From HIMB114 sp052048155 (GTDB taxonomy: Bacteria; Pseudomonadota; Alphaproteobacteria; Pelagibacterales; Pelagibacteraceae), in assembly GCF_052048155.1 (NCBI RefSeq), contig NZ_JBNAIK010000003.1, forward strand, positions 71,721 through 135,720: DNA of 64,000 bases, in the 5' to 3' direction. How positions within the stretch are numbered: the first letter of the stretch is position 1; each line of letters begins with the position of its first letter. Positions 1 through 8,789 of this stretch are shown here, piece after piece. The notes under the pieces were generated by a model. The model had not been told where the DNA came from. It saw only the letters and a list, made by a program, of their open reading frames with translations, and searched no databases. A program made the position numbers and the translations under genes.

Positions 1-6
1 AAGTCA

Positions 7-729
7 TTATTTAACTAATATATTTTTAAATTTTTTTACAACTTTTGAAAAACCGACAAACAAACTTTCACCAATAATAAAGTGACCAATATTAAATTCA
101 TTAATATTTTTAATTTTTTTTAAATAAGCAGCTGAGTCATAGTTTAAACCGTGGCCAACATTAAATTTCATGTGTGTATTTTGGCATTCAATTTGACATT
201 GTTTTATTTTTTTGAATTCAATATTAGCTTTATTTTTATTTTTATTTTTTAAAGAAGATGCAAAAGCACCAGTATGAATTTCAACAGCACTTGCACCTAA
301 TATTTTTGATCTTTTTACGTCTTTTAAATTAGGATTAATAAACAATGATACTTCAATTTTCTTATTCTTAAGTTTTTGAATGATATTTTTTAAGTTTTTT
401 TGGTTTAGATTTAAACCGCCCTCTGTTGTTATTTCTTGTCTTTTTTCAGGAACTATACAAACATATTTTGGTTTTAATTTTAACGCAAAGCTCAACATAT
501 CTTTGGTTGGGGCCATTTCTAAATTAATTGGTTTATTTATTTTTTTTTTTAAAATTAAAGCATCCGTTTTCTTAATATGCCTTTGATCTTCTCTCACATG
601 TATTGTGATTGAATCTGCTCCACCTTTGATTACCTCTTTAGCTGCACTTATAATATCTGGATGACCTTCGCCTCTTGCATTTCTTAAAGTAGCAACATGA
701 TCAATATTTACACCTAATTTAGCTTTCAT
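7..729 (-). CDS. pdxJ: Pyridoxine 5'-phosphate synthase PdxJ
   Basis: Cytoplasmic enzyme that condenses 1-deoxyxylulose 5-phosphate with 3-amino-1-hydroxyacetone 1-phosphate to form pyridoxine 5'-phosphate (DXP-dependent vitamin B6 synthesis). The 240-residue length is normal for the family. The signature LGVNIDHVATLRNARG lies at residues 5-20, the catalytic-loop motif HVREDQRHI begins at His44, EMAPT lies at 71-75 and a GHGLNY motif lies near the C terminus. It starts with ATG, 4 nt after the pyrE stop, and is the last visible gene of a minus-strand operon. PdxJ makes the cofactor used by the ALA synthase encoded in this window, although no regulatory link is visible. Confidence 0.97.
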   Translation of the reverse strand: MKAKLGVNIDHVATLRNARGEGHPDIISAAKEVIKGGADSITIHVREDQRHIKKTDALILKKKINKPINLEMAPTKDMLSFALKLKPKYVCIVPEKRQEITTEGGLNLNQKNLKNIIQKLKNKKIEVSLFINPNLKDVKRSKILGASAVEIHTGAFASSLKNKNKNKANIEFKKIKQCQIECQNTHMKFNVGHGLNYDSAAYLKKIKNINEFNIGHFIIGESLFVGFSKVVKKFKNILVK

Positions 730-733
730 ATTA

Positions 734-1309
734 CTAAATTTTTCTACTACCTGGTTTTACGGCTTCGATTTTTTTTAAGTGTTCTGGTAAATTATCTTTG
801 GAGTAAGTTGGTATATTAAAACTAATTTGTGAAATAATTTTATTAATTTCAGAATTACCGCCAGATCGATCTATAATACAAGCATATCCAACAATTTTTG
901 AACCTAAGTTTTCAAGACATTTTGAACATTCTATACTTGATTTGCCAGTAGTAATGACATCTTCAAGAATTAAGATTTTTTTATTTTTGCAATCAAAACC
1001 CCTTCTTAAATTAAATATATTATCTACTCTTTCTACAAAGATATTAGGAACATTTAAAAACTTTGACACTTGATAACCAACTAATATGCCGCCAATTGCT
1101 GGTGATGCCACTAAATCAAAATCAATTTTTTCATTCTTGATTTTTTCTGCTAAAGACTCACATACTTTCTCGGCTAAGTCTGCATGCATCATTAATTGAG
1201 CGCATTGTAAATATTTTTCACTCCTTAAACCTGATGATAAAATGAAATGACCTTCTAATAATGAATTTGTTTTTTTTAAAATATCAATAGTTTGTTCTTC
1301 ATTTAACAT
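734..1309 (-). CDS. pyrE: Orotate phosphoribosyltransferase PyrE
   Basis: Transfers phosphoribose from PRPP to orotate to give OMP in de novo pyrimidine synthesis. The protein has 191 residues. The PRPP-binding signature ILILEDVITTGKSS lies at about 112-125, and the upstream acidic/basic loop (FVERVDN...RRGF) is present. Its ATG overlaps the last base of the spoT/rel stop codon, so translation is probably coupled. Other pyrimidine genes of this window (pyrB and a pyrC-like gene) are 24 kb away on the other strand, so the pathway is split. Confidence 0.96.
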   Translation of the reverse strand: MLNEEQTIDILKKTNSLLEGHFILSSGLRSEKYLQCAQLMMHADLAEKVCESLAEKIKNEKIDFDLVASPAIGGILVGYQVSKFLNVPNIFVERVDNIFNLRRGFDCKNKKILILEDVITTGKSSIECSKCLENLGSKIVGYACIIDRSGGNSEINKIISQISFNIPTYSKDNLPEHLKKIEAVKPGSRKI

Positions 1310-3009
1310 TAATCTGATTTTCTATGTCTAATTATTTTAAAATTAATTGATCTGACTTTTAATTCAGATATTAAATTTGTAAAATCTTTTAAATTTTTAA
1401 TTTCAATATCAAATATAAAACTCAGGAAATCCTCTTTTTTATCAACTAATTCAACATTAAAAATATTGCATTTATGTTTACCTATTAAAGTGCATATCTC
1501 CCCTAACGTTCCAGCTTTATGACTTAATAGAACCCAAATACTTGATTTATGAATTCTACTTTCATTTTGTACTGGCAGTTTATCGTGCCAATATCTTCTA
1601 ATTGCACTTCTGGCCTTCCCTGTTTTTGCATAAGATAGCCAATGATATGAGGGTGATTTTTTTGTTGAACTTAAAATTTCAACTAAGTCACCATTTCTTA
1701 AATGTGTTTGAAGTGGCGAATGTTTTCCGTTTATCTTACATCCAGTACAAGTGTCGCCTAGATCAGTATGAACAGCATACGCAAAATCTATAGGCGTTGC
1801 TCTTTTGGGTAATCTGATTACTGCACCATTAGGGGTAAAACAAAAAACTTGGTCAGCATATAATTGCAGCTTGGTATATTCGTAATAATGCTCTGGATTT
1901 TCGCCTGACTCTAAAAATTCAACAAGATCACTTAACCAAGAGTATTCATAGCTATTTTTTTTATCTATATTTTCATTTTTTTTATAAAGCCAATGAGCGG
2001 CAACACCTCTTTCGGCATAATCATTCATTTGCTGTGTACGTATTTGAATTTCAACTCTTTGTTTTTTTGGCCCAATAATAGTTGTGTGTATCGACTGGTA
2101 TCTATTAGATTTCGGTGTTGAAATATAATCTTTAAACCTACCTGGAACTGCACTCCATTTACTATGAAATACACCTAAACAACTATAACAATCTGAATTA
2201 TTTTTAGTTATAATTCTAAAACCAATTAAATCTGTTATCTGCTCAAGAGAAATTCTTTTTTCGTTTACTTTTCTCCATATTGAAAAGGGAGTTTTTTCTC
2301 TACCAATTACTTCAGCGTCAATATTGTTTTTCTCTATAATTTGTTCAATTTCCTTTAAAACTTCGTTAAATATTTTTTTTCTACCTGGAGATATTTCTTT
2401 TACTCTATTTACTATTAATGATCTTGCCTCATCATTTAATATTGCAAATGACCTATCTTCAAGCTCATCTCTAACTTTATGCATACCCATTCTTTCGGCC
2501 AATGGCGCATAAATTTCCATTGTCTCTTTCGCAATTCTTTCTCTTTTTTCTTTTTTATCGATTGAAGTAATTGTTCTAATATTATGTAACCTATCAGCAA
2601 GTTTAACTAATAAAACTCTAATGTCTTTGGATGTAGCTAAAATTAATTTTCTAAAATTTTCACCAGCAGTTAAAGTTTTCTTTTCAACTTCAAGTTTTGA
2701 AATTTTTGTTACGCCATCTACAAGATCAGCAATCTCTTCACCAAAATTATTTTTAACTTCATCGTAAGTTGCCTTTGTGTCTTCAATTGTATCATGCAAT
2801 AAAGCAGTTGTAATAGTGGGTCCATCAAGCTTTAGTTCTGCTAAAATATTGGCAACTGCTACTGGGTGACTAATATAAGGATCGCCAGAGTGTCTTTTTT
2901 GTGTCTTATGTAATTCTGATGCATATTTATAAGCATTAATAATAACATTTTCATCAACGTAATTATTATAGGACTTAATCTTTTTGATTAATTGAAGCTC
3001 ATCTGACAT
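1309..3009 (-). CDS. spoT: Bifunctional (p)ppGpp synthetase/hydrolase (RelA/SpoT homologue), shortened form
   Basis: Makes and degrades the alarmone (p)ppGpp. The N-terminal HD hydrolase domain has His40, His48 and the HDTIED motif at 72-77. The synthetase domain carries RFKD (291-294), the form typical of bifunctional enzymes rather than the EXDD of monofunctional RelA, and EIQIRT at 320-325. A TGS domain follows at about 387-448 and a C-terminal ACT domain at about 489-562. At 566 residues it is clearly shorter than the usual 700-750; the helical and zinc-finger/RIS segment between TGS and ACT is mostly missing, but the reading frame is intact. It sits 17 nt downstream of folK in the same operon. 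Confidence 0.93.
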   Translation of the reverse strand: MSDELQLIKKIKSYNNYVDENVIINAYKYASELHKTQKRHSGDPYISHPVAVANILAELKLDGPTITTALLHDTIEDTKATYDEVKNNFGEEIADLVDGVTKISKLEVEKKTLTAGENFRKLILATSKDIRVLLVKLADRLHNIRTITSIDKKEKRERIAKETMEIYAPLAERMGMHKVRDELEDRSFAILNDEARSLIVNRVKEISPGRKKIFNEVLKEIEQIIEKNNIDAEVIGREKTPFSIWRKVNEKRISLEQITDLIGFRIITKNNSDCYSCLGVFHSKWSAVPGRFKDYISTPKSNRYQSIHTTIIGPKKQRVEIQIRTQQMNDYAERGVAAHWLYKKNENIDKKNSYEYSWLSDLVEFLESGENPEHYYEYTKLQLYADQVFCFTPNGAVIRLPKRATPIDFAYAVHTDLGDTCTGCKINGKHSPLQTHLRNGDLVEILSSTKKSPSYHWLSYAKTGKARSAIRRYWHDKLPVQNESRIHKSSIWVLLSHKAGTLGEICTLIGKHKCNIFNVELVDKKEDFLSFIFDIEIKNLKDFTNLISELKVRSINFKIIRHRKSD

Positions 3010-3026
3010 AGTAAAATTATAACAAT

Positions 3027-3521
3027 TTATAAAATTTTTTTAACAGATTTTAATTCATTTGGATCAAATTCTTTAACAAATTCATCAATAGTTTTTAAAA
3101 AAATAGGATGTTTCCAACTTTTATCAAGATCTCTAAGGGGCAAAAAAACAAAAGGTCTTTTATGTAAATTTGGATGAGGAATATTTAAATCGTCATCATT
3201 AATAATTAAATCGTCAAAACATATAATATCTATATCTAATGTTCTTGGAGAGTTTTTTTCTTTTCTTTCTCTGCCAAATCTTTTCTCAATCTTTAAAATA
3301 TTCAATAATAAATCATGGGGTGAAAGATTAGTGTCAATGGAAACTGCTGAATTACAAAATAATGGATCAGATTTATTTGGGTAAGCTTCTGATTGATAAA
3401 AAAAAGATTTTTTTAAAATATTAATATTGAATTGACTAAGTGCTTCGTAGGCAGACTCAATATTTTCTTTAGTAGAGTTATTTTCAAAGGGAAGATTTGA
3501 TCCAAAGGCTAAAATTTTCAT
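3027..3521 (-). CDS. folK: 2-amino-4-hydroxy-6-hydroxymethyldihydropteridine pyrophosphokinase FolK
   Basis: Transfers pyrophosphate from ATP to 6-hydroxymethyl-dihydropterin in folate synthesis. The 164 residues contain the N-terminal FGSNL start of the fold, the FYQSEAYPN segment that contacts pterin, and the HPPK signature NSPRTLDIDIICFDD, which supplies the paired Asp residues for Mg2+. HPNLHKRPFVFLPLRDL near the C terminus is also typical. Its ATG overlaps the smpB stop by one base. No other folate gene is nearby. Confidence 0.95.
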   Translation of the reverse strand: MKILAFGSNLPFENNSTKENIESAYEALSQFNINILKKSFFYQSEAYPNKSDPLFCNSAVSIDTNLSPHDLLLNILKIEKRFGRERKEKNSPRTLDIDIICFDDLIINDDDLNIPHPNLHKRPFVFLPLRDLDKSWKHPIFLKTIDEFVKEFDPNELKSVKKIL

Positions 3522-3991
3522 TAACTTGATTTTCTAAAAACTCTTGATTTTTCTCTATTCCAATCTCTTTGTTTTTTTGTCTGTCTTTTGTCGTGCAATT
3601 TTTTACCTTTTGCAATTGCAATGTTAACTTTGGCAATACCTTTGGAATTAAAATAAATTTTTGTTGGTATCACAGTAAAACCATCTCTGTTAATTTTTCC
3701 AATAATTTTATTAATCTCTTTTTTGTTTAATAAAAGTTTTCTTAATCTTCTTGGATCGTGGTTATTATAACTACTTTGCTTGTATTCAGGTATGTAAGTA
3801 TTGTGCAAATAAATTTCACCCTCACTATCCAAAGCATATGCATCTGCTATACTTCCTTTTCCTGCTCTTAATGATTTTACTTCTGAGCCTAATAATTCAA
3901 TGCCCGCTTCTAAAGTATCTTCAAAAAAATAATTAAAACTTGCTTTACGATTCTGAGCAACAATGTTGCTAGATACGTTTTTTTTATTCAT
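3521..3991 (-). CDS. smpB: SsrA-binding protein SmpB
   Basis: Binds tmRNA and delivers it to stalled ribosomes for trans-translation. The 156-residue protein shows the OB-fold with EAGIELLGSEVKSLRAGK, the IPEYKQSSYNNHDPRRLRKLLL segment and the basic C-terminal tail KKLHDKRQTKKQRDW that enters the ribosomal decoding centre. It follows dapA with a one-base stop/start overlap, a dapA-smpB order that is common in Alphaproteobacteria. The tmRNA itself is not in the window. Confidence 0.96.
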   Translation of the reverse strand: MNKKNVSSNIVAQNRKASFNYFFEDTLEAGIELLGSEVKSLRAGKGSIADAYALDSEGEIYLHNTYIPEYKQSSYNNHDPRRLRKLLLNKKEINKIIGKINRDGFTVIPTKIYFNSKGIAKVNIAIAKGKKLHDKRQTKKQRDWNREKSRVFRKSS

Positions 3992-4863
3992 TAAATTAAA
4001 TCTAGTTTTTTTAAAACTGCTTTAATTTTTTCTTTAGAAGAATTTTCAGCAGTGACAAGAGGTAATCTAACATCTTCTGACATCATGCCCATTAAACTTA
4101 GACTATATTTTGCTGGAACAGGATTGCTTTCAACAAACATTACATCATGCATAGGTAGCAATTTTTCAAATAAAGTTTTTGCTTCATCAAAATTACCTGC
4201 ATTACATAATTTGTGAAAATCTGAACACATTTTTGGAGCTACATTTGCTGATACTGAAATACATCCTACGCCGCCTAGTTTATTAAATTCAAGTGTATTT
4301 TCATCGTTTCCTGATAGCATAATAAACTCGTCACCCATTTTATTTTTTTGTTGAGTAACTCTATCTAAATCACCTGTTGCATCTTTCACACCAACAATAT
4401 TTTTTAATTCATAAAGTCGAGCCATTGTATCAACACTCATATCAACTACAGACCTTCCGGGAATATTATAAATAATTATTGGAATGCCACAGTTATCATT
4501 AATTTTTTTATAATGTTGATACAAACCCTCTTGAGTAGGTTTATTGTAGTAAGGTGTAACTATAAGTGCTGCATTTGCCTTTGCCTGTTCAGCAAATTTC
4601 GTCATCTCTACAGCCTCTTCAGTAGAATTTGAACCTGTGCCTGCGATTACAGGTATTCTTCCATTTGAGGTTTTGACAGCAGTTTCAATTAATTTTTTGT
4701 GCTCATCATTATTTATAGTTGGCGACTCACCAGTTGTACCGCAAGGGACAATACCATTTGTGCCATTGGAAATTTGGAACTCTATAAACTTTTCAAAAGC
4801 ATTTATGTCCAAATTTTCACCTTTAAATGGGGTAACTAAAGCTGTTATAGATCCTTTAAACAT
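3991..4863 (-). CDS. dapA: 4-hydroxy-tetrahydrodipicolinate synthase DapA
   Basis: Condenses pyruvate with aspartate semialdehyde, the first committed step to diaminopimelate and lysine. From the ATG at 4863 the protein has 290 residues, the normal family length. A five-residue longer frame starts at 4878, but MFKGSITALVTPF is the usual N terminus. Lys160 in VGVKDATG is the Schiff-base lysine; Thr44 (GTTGES), Tyr106 (TPYYNKP) and Tyr132 (IYNIPGR) match the proton-relay residues. It is the first gene of the dapA-smpB-folK-spoT-pyrE-pdxJ operon and diverges from slt with 38 nt between the two start codons. Confidence 0.96.
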   Translation of the reverse strand: MFKGSITALVTPFKGENLDINAFEKFIEFQISNGTNGIVPCGTTGESPTINNDEHKKLIETAVKTSNGRIPVIAGTGSNSTEEAVEMTKFAEQAKANAALIVTPYYNKPTQEGLYQHYKKINDNCGIPIIIYNIPGRSVVDMSVDTMARLYELKNIVGVKDATGDLDRVTQQKNKMGDEFIMLSGNDENTLEFNKLGGVGCISVSANVAPKMCSDFHKLCNAGNFDEAKTLFEKLLPMHDVMFVESNPVPAKYSLSLMGMMSEDVRLPLVTAENSSKEKIKAVLKKLDLI

Positions 4864-4901
4864 AGTTATAAAATACAAGAATTTATATATAGGTTTATTA
4901 C

Positions 4902-7190
4902 ATGATTAAGAAAAAAACTATACTAAAAATAGCACTTTGCTTAACGATATTTTTTTTTAATCACGATAATTCATTTGCTAGATTAATTAAACCTGAACCA
5001 AAACCTAATGAGTTTAAAACTAATACTTCAAAAATTAATAGTGAATTAAAAAAAACAAAAAAGAAAAATGAAGTTAAAAATATTTTTGATAAAAAAGTAA
5101 CACCAAAAAAAATTGTTCCCAAAAAGATAGAAAAAACAATTTCAAAAAAAACTAATAAAAAACCAGCTCCTGAAATAAAAAAAATTAAAAAAGTCAAAAA
5201 AGATAAAGAAGAAAACTTCAATGTAACTAATAATATCTTACCTTTAAAAAAACCTGATGATCTAGGCGTAAACAAAAAAGATTCTAAAATTCTATCTCAG
5301 AAAGACTTTTTAATTGCCCAAAAGACATTTGCTCAAATTAAAAGAAAAAGATGGAACTCAGCACAAAAACAAGTTTCAAAATCAAAAGATCCGCTTTTAA
5401 GAAAATTGGTGAATTGGATGTATTTAAAAGAACCAATTAATCGGGCAACATTTCAGGATTATTCTGATTTTATAAAAAACAATCCTGATTGGCCAAGAAT
5501 TAATAGATTAAGATATTTGGCAGAACATAAAATTAACTTCAAAGAAACTAAAGCCAAAGAAGTAATAAAATTTTTTAGTAACCAAGAACCCTTAAGTGGT
5601 TTTGGAAAAATTAAATTAGGTGAAGCTTTCTTAATACAAGGAGAAACAAATAAAGCTCATCAACTAATAGCTGAGGGTTTTAAAGATGCAAATTTAAGCA
5701 GAGACGATCACAGGTATCTTAATAAAAAATTTAAGAATTTATTAACCAAAAATGATTACATTATTAGAGCTGAATATTTAGCTTGGGAACAAGACTTTTA
5801 TGAATTAAGAAGAACATTAAGATATTTACCACCAGGATATAAAGAACTTTATTTTGCAAGATTTGCGCTAATGACAAGATCGTATGGTGTTGATAGTGCA
5901 ATTGCAAAAGTTCCACCTCAATTTAAAAATAATATTGGCTTACAATATGACAGAGCGAAATGGAGAAGGAAAAGAGGAAGATATAACAGTGCATTAGAAA
6001 TCATTAACTCTCTACCCAACGACCCAAAAAGTTTGGTCAAGCCTGATCTGTGGTTTAAGGAAAAATTTATTATAGCCAGAAGACATATAGATAAAAAAAA
6101 ATATCAAGAAGCTTATGATTTATTAATTAATCATGGAGTTTTAGAAAGTAGCTTACTAGCAGAAGCGGAGTGGCATGCGGGTTGGCTAGCTCTGAGATTT
6201 TTAAATAACCCTAAAGCTGCAGTCGAACATTTTAAAATAATGCATGATGGCGTTAACTATCCAATAAGCAAATCTAGAGGAGCATACTGGTTGGGAGAAG
6301 CTTATGAAAAACTTGGAGAAAATCAAAAAGCAAAACAATGGTACGTATCAGCATCTATATTTAATACAACATTTTATGGACAACTAGCGGCAGCAAAAAT
6401 TGAAAAAGAAAAATTTAAAGTAAAAAACAATTTCACATTTTCAAAAGATGAATTTAATAAATTTTTAAAACAAGAGCTTCCAAAAGCTGTGGTCCTTCTA
6501 GATGAGCTAGATGAATCTCAAAAAGCTAAAGATATTATACGACATCTTGGTTCTGAGGAAAAAACTATCAAAGAGCAAGTTTATGCCGGTTTGTTGTCAC
6601 AAGAAATAAATAGATTAGACTTTGCTATTCAAATCGCAAAACAAGCATCTTATGAAAACAAAAATCTTTTAGAGTTAAATTACCCTATTATCGAAACGCC
6701 CAAAGTTGTTGCGAAAAAAAATATACTGGATCAATCAATAATTTTAGCACTTATCAGACAAGAAAGTGAATTTGATGGAAGAGCTAATAGCTGGGTTGGT
6801 GCAAAAGGATTAATGCAAATTATGCCTGCAACGGGAAGATTGGTGGCTAAGCAAGCAGGTTTGAGCTACTCAAGATCTAAACTTATTGAAGATGAATATT
6901 TTAATTTACAAATTGGATCATTTTATATTTCTAATTTAACATCAAATTTAGATGGAGCTTTATATATGGCATTTGCAGCATACAATGCTGGTCCACATAG
7001 AGTAAAAAGATGGATACAAAGATTTGGTGATCCAAGAAAAGGAAAAATTAGCCCAATTGATTGGATTGAATTGATACCCTTCTCAGAAACAAGAAACTAT
7101 GTGCAAAGAGTTATAGAGAATATTCAAGTTTACAAATACGTAATTAATAAAAAAACAGTAACTAACGATATTGAAAAAATTCTATTTTGA
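4902..7190 (+). CDS. slt: Soluble lytic murein transglycosylase (Slt family)
   Basis: Periplasmic enzyme that cleaves the MurNAc-GlcNAc bond of peptidoglycan to leave 1,6-anhydroMurNAc. The 762 residues comprise an N-terminal signal peptide (KKK then a hydrophobic stretch, probably cut near residue 26), a very Lys/Asn-rich linker to about residue 115, a long helical superhelix and a C-terminal SLT domain. The catalytic glutamate is Glu621 in RQESEFDGRA, followed by GAKGLMQIMPATG and AAYNAGPHRVKRW. The low-complexity Lys-rich linker is longer than in E. coli Slt70 and may bind the wall or simply reflect AT bias. Its 3' end overlaps the convergent gene at 7182 by 9 nt. Confidence 0.93.
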   Translation: MIKKKTILKIALCLTIFFFNHDNSFARLIKPEPKPNEFKTNTSKINSELKKTKKKNEVKNIFDKKVTPKKIVPKKIEKTISKKTNKKPAPEIKKIKKVKKDKEENFNVTNNILPLKKPDDLGVNKKDSKILSQKDFLIAQKTFAQIKRKRWNSAQKQVSKSKDPLLRKLVNWMYLKEPINRATFQDYSDFIKNNPDWPRINRLRYLAEHKINFKETKAKEVIKFFSNQEPLSGFGKIKLGEAFLIQGETNKAHQLIAEGFKDANLSRDDHRYLNKKFKNLLTKNDYIIRAEYLAWEQDFYELRRTLRYLPPGYKELYFARFALMTRSYGVDSAIAKVPPQFKNNIGLQYDRAKWRRKRGRYNSALEIINSLPNDPKSLVKPDLWFKEKFIIARRHIDKKKYQEAYDLLINHGVLESSLLAEAEWHAGWLALRFLNNPKAAVEHFKIMHDGVNYPISKSRGAYWLGEAYEKLGENQKAKQWYVSASIFNTTFYGQLAAAKIEKEKFKVKNNFTFSKDEFNKFLKQELPKAVVLLDELDESQKAKDIIRHLGSEEKTIKEQVYAGLLSQEINRLDFAIQIAKQASYENKNLLELNYPIIETPKVVAKKNILDQSIILALIRQESEFDGRANSWVGAKGLMQIMPATGRLVAKQAGLSYSRSKLIEDEYFNLQIGSFYISNLTSNLDGALYMAFAAYNAGPHRVKRWIQRFGDPRKGKISPIDWIELIPFSETRNYVQRVIENIQVYKYVINKKTVTNDIEKILF

Positions 7191-7916
7191 AAAATAATCT
7201 TTAAAGGCGTAAGAAATTACCGCAAAAATAGTAATATAATTTAAATAAGATATGTAAAAAGATCCAACATCAAACAAAGGTTTGATAATTTGGTATAGGT
7301 CTTTGTAGCTTGTCATAAATGATAGTTGTAGCGTCAAGTAAATCATTGAAGGTACTAAAAAAATTATTGTTACAATAGTTAATAACAAAAATAATTTTGA
7401 CCCGATTGAATTTAATTCTTTAAAATCATACTTAAAATTAATACCAAGAGCTAATTTCGGCAAAATAAATATTAATTTTAAAGATAAAATAGTCGTAAAA
7501 ATCCATAATATTAGCAGACCAGAGGCATGTTCACTTTTAATAGTTAAAATATTTTTCAACACAAAATGTATTAATAACGGTGATAAAGCTATAATTGTTA
7601 AGGCTAAAAAATTAAAAAAATACTTAATACTCCTTGGTGATAAAAATTCTTTTAAAAATACTATCTTAGACTTATTTAAAATTTCTTCATGAACACAGAC
7701 ACCTATTGCACTTGAAATTATCATTGTAAAAACAAAGAAAAATAAAATAGTAAAATTAGTAGCAATCTCATTAGAGATTAAATAATTTAATATATTAAAG
7801 GCTATGGTAATAAAAATCACTGCAGGTAAGCCTTCTTTTAATCTTTTGTCAAAATTTGTAATTAAAAATTGAAAAGAGTTAGCTAACGTTTTTCCAATCG
7901 AGATATCTTTTTTCAT
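7182..7916 (-). CDS. Unidentified polytopic membrane protein
   Basis: I do not recognise this family. The 244 residues contain about six hydrophobic segments (roughly 33-50, 55-75, 103-125, 132-155, 175-200 and 220-240) with short Lys-rich cytoplasmic loops. The N terminus (MKKDISIGKTLANSFQFL) has no cleavable signal, so it is probably an inner-membrane protein. It begins with ATG only 5 nt after the encoded CCA end of tRNA-Ser on the same strand, so its message must either be co-transcribed with the tRNA or start within it. There is no clear Shine-Dalgarno site. It overlaps the end of slt by 9 nt tail-to-tail. Confidence 0.75.
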   Translation of the reverse strand: MKKDISIGKTLANSFQFLITNFDKRLKEGLPAVIFITIAFNILNYLISNEIATNFTILFFFVFTMIISSAIGVCVHEEILNKSKIVFLKEFLSPRSIKYFFNFLALTIIALSPLLIHFVLKNILTIKSEHASGLLILWIFTTILSLKLIFILPKLALGINFKYDFKELNSIGSKLFLLLTIVTIIFLVPSMIYLTLQLSFMTSYKDLYQIIKPLFDVGSFYISYLNYITIFAVISYAFKDYFSK

Positions 7917-7921
7917 ATTTG

Positions 7922-8013
7922 TGGCGGACAGGGAGGGATTCGAACCCTCGTTACGATGTTACTCGTAAGGCTAGTTAGCAACCAGCTGGTTTCAACCACT
8001 CACCCACCTGTCC
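7922..8013 (-). tRNA. tRNA-Ser (anticodon GCU)
   Basis: Read on the minus strand the gene is 92 nt long, including an encoded CCA. The 7-bp acceptor stem GGACAGG/CCTGTCC (8007-8013 with 7926-7932) is followed by discriminator G and CCA. The anticodon loop TTGCTAA has anticodon GCT at 7977-7979, decoding AGC/AGU. The T-loop GGTTCGAATCC is present. The extended variable arm (TTACGAGTAACATCGTAA) is typical of class II serine tRNAs. Its 5' first 14 nt are also the coding end of the upstream DUF2784 gene, and the next CDS starts 6 nt after the CCA. Confidence 0.97.
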
Positions 8014-8371
8014 TAATTTTTTTAACTATATAATAGTAAATAAGTAAATTTACAAAAATTAAAATAACACCTAAATAAGTTTGTATCTCATAATTTAAGG
8101 CTGGTGGATAAATTATTTTAAAAATATAATTTTCAATAAAATCTACTGAATATTGATCTTTTCCAGCTTTTTTTAAAAAAAAATTCTCAAGATGAGTTAA
8201 AGGACATATAGAATGGCTTAATTCAATGTAAGCTCCCCAAGCAACTGCTGGAATGTGTACATAAATTATTTTCTTAAATTTTAAAATAAGTATTGCACCA
8301 AATATTACAAAAAGGATAAATAAAAAATGTAATAAAAGAGCTATTGTTGCAAATATTTCAAAAACACTCAA
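8000..8371 (-). CDS. DUF2784 family membrane protein
   Basis: Small inner-membrane protein of unknown function, 123 residues with three to four hydrophobic segments. Family-like features are the N-terminal helix, the HIPAVAWGAYIELSHSICPLTHLE motif region and FIENYIFKIIYP. It appears to start with TTG at 8371, one base after the hemJ stop; no in-frame ATG lies upstream. Its last five codons and TGA stop lie inside tRNA-Ser, so the C-terminal residues RTGG are encoded by the tRNA acceptor stem and D-arm. It sits at the end of the heme operon, but no role in heme synthesis is known for the family. Confidence 0.82.
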   Translation of the reverse strand: MSVFEIFATIALLLHFLFILFVIFGAILILKFKKIIYVHIPAVAWGAYIELSHSICPLTHLENFFLKKAGKDQYSVDFIENYIFKIIYPPALNYEIQTYLGVILIFVNLLIYYYIVKKIRTGG

Positions 8372-8372
8372 T

Positions 8373-8789
8373 TTAAAAAGGTTTTACCACAACCAATATT
8401 ACTATAAGAATTAATAATATTGTTGGTACCTCGTTAATGTATCTAAAATATTTAGAAGTATATTTTGATGGTTCATTAATTAATTTTTTTCTAACAACAC
8501 CCAAATACATATGAAAAGCTGATAAAATAATAACTAGTGTAATTTTTGCATGTAACCAACCTGCTGAACCTACATAATGAATTAAACCAATACCAAAAAC
8601 CCAAGTAGCAATCATTGCTGGGTTCATGATGTATTTTAGAAGTTTATATTCCATCGTTTCAAAAGTTTTGCAAATAAGTTCACTATCAGCATTTTCTGCA
8701 TGATAAACGAATAATCTTGGTAGATAAAAAAGTCCTGCAAACCAAGCTACAAAAGAAATAATATGAAAAACTTTAATCCACTCGTACAT
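8373..8789 (-). CDS. hemJ: Protoporphyrinogen IX oxidase HemJ
   Basis: Oxidises protoporphyrinogen IX to protoporphyrin IX in the inner membrane. The ATG at 8789 forms a TGATG overlap with the hemF stop and gives 138 residues; a GTG three codons upstream is less likely. Four hydrophobic helices are visible. HemJ-family features include His9 in KVFHIISFVAWFAGLFYLPRLFVYH, the MEYKLLKYIMNPAM segment and a KYFRYINEVPT stretch near the end. Since no hemG or hemY is in the cluster, HemJ is the expected enzyme for this step, as in many Alphaproteobacteria. Confidence 0.93.
   Translation of the reverse strand: MYEWIKVFHIISFVAWFAGLFYLPRLFVYHAENADSELICKTFETMEYKLLKYIMNPAMIATWVFGIGLIHYVGSAGWLHAKITLVIILSAFHMYLGVVRKKLINEPSKYTSKYFRYINEVPTILLILIVILVVVKPF

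Noticed and set aside
4961..5275. 104-codon Phe/Leu-rich open frame antisense to slt
   Set aside because: It is the complement of the Lys-rich linker: AAA/AAG codons read backwards give Phe and Leu and imitate a membrane protein.
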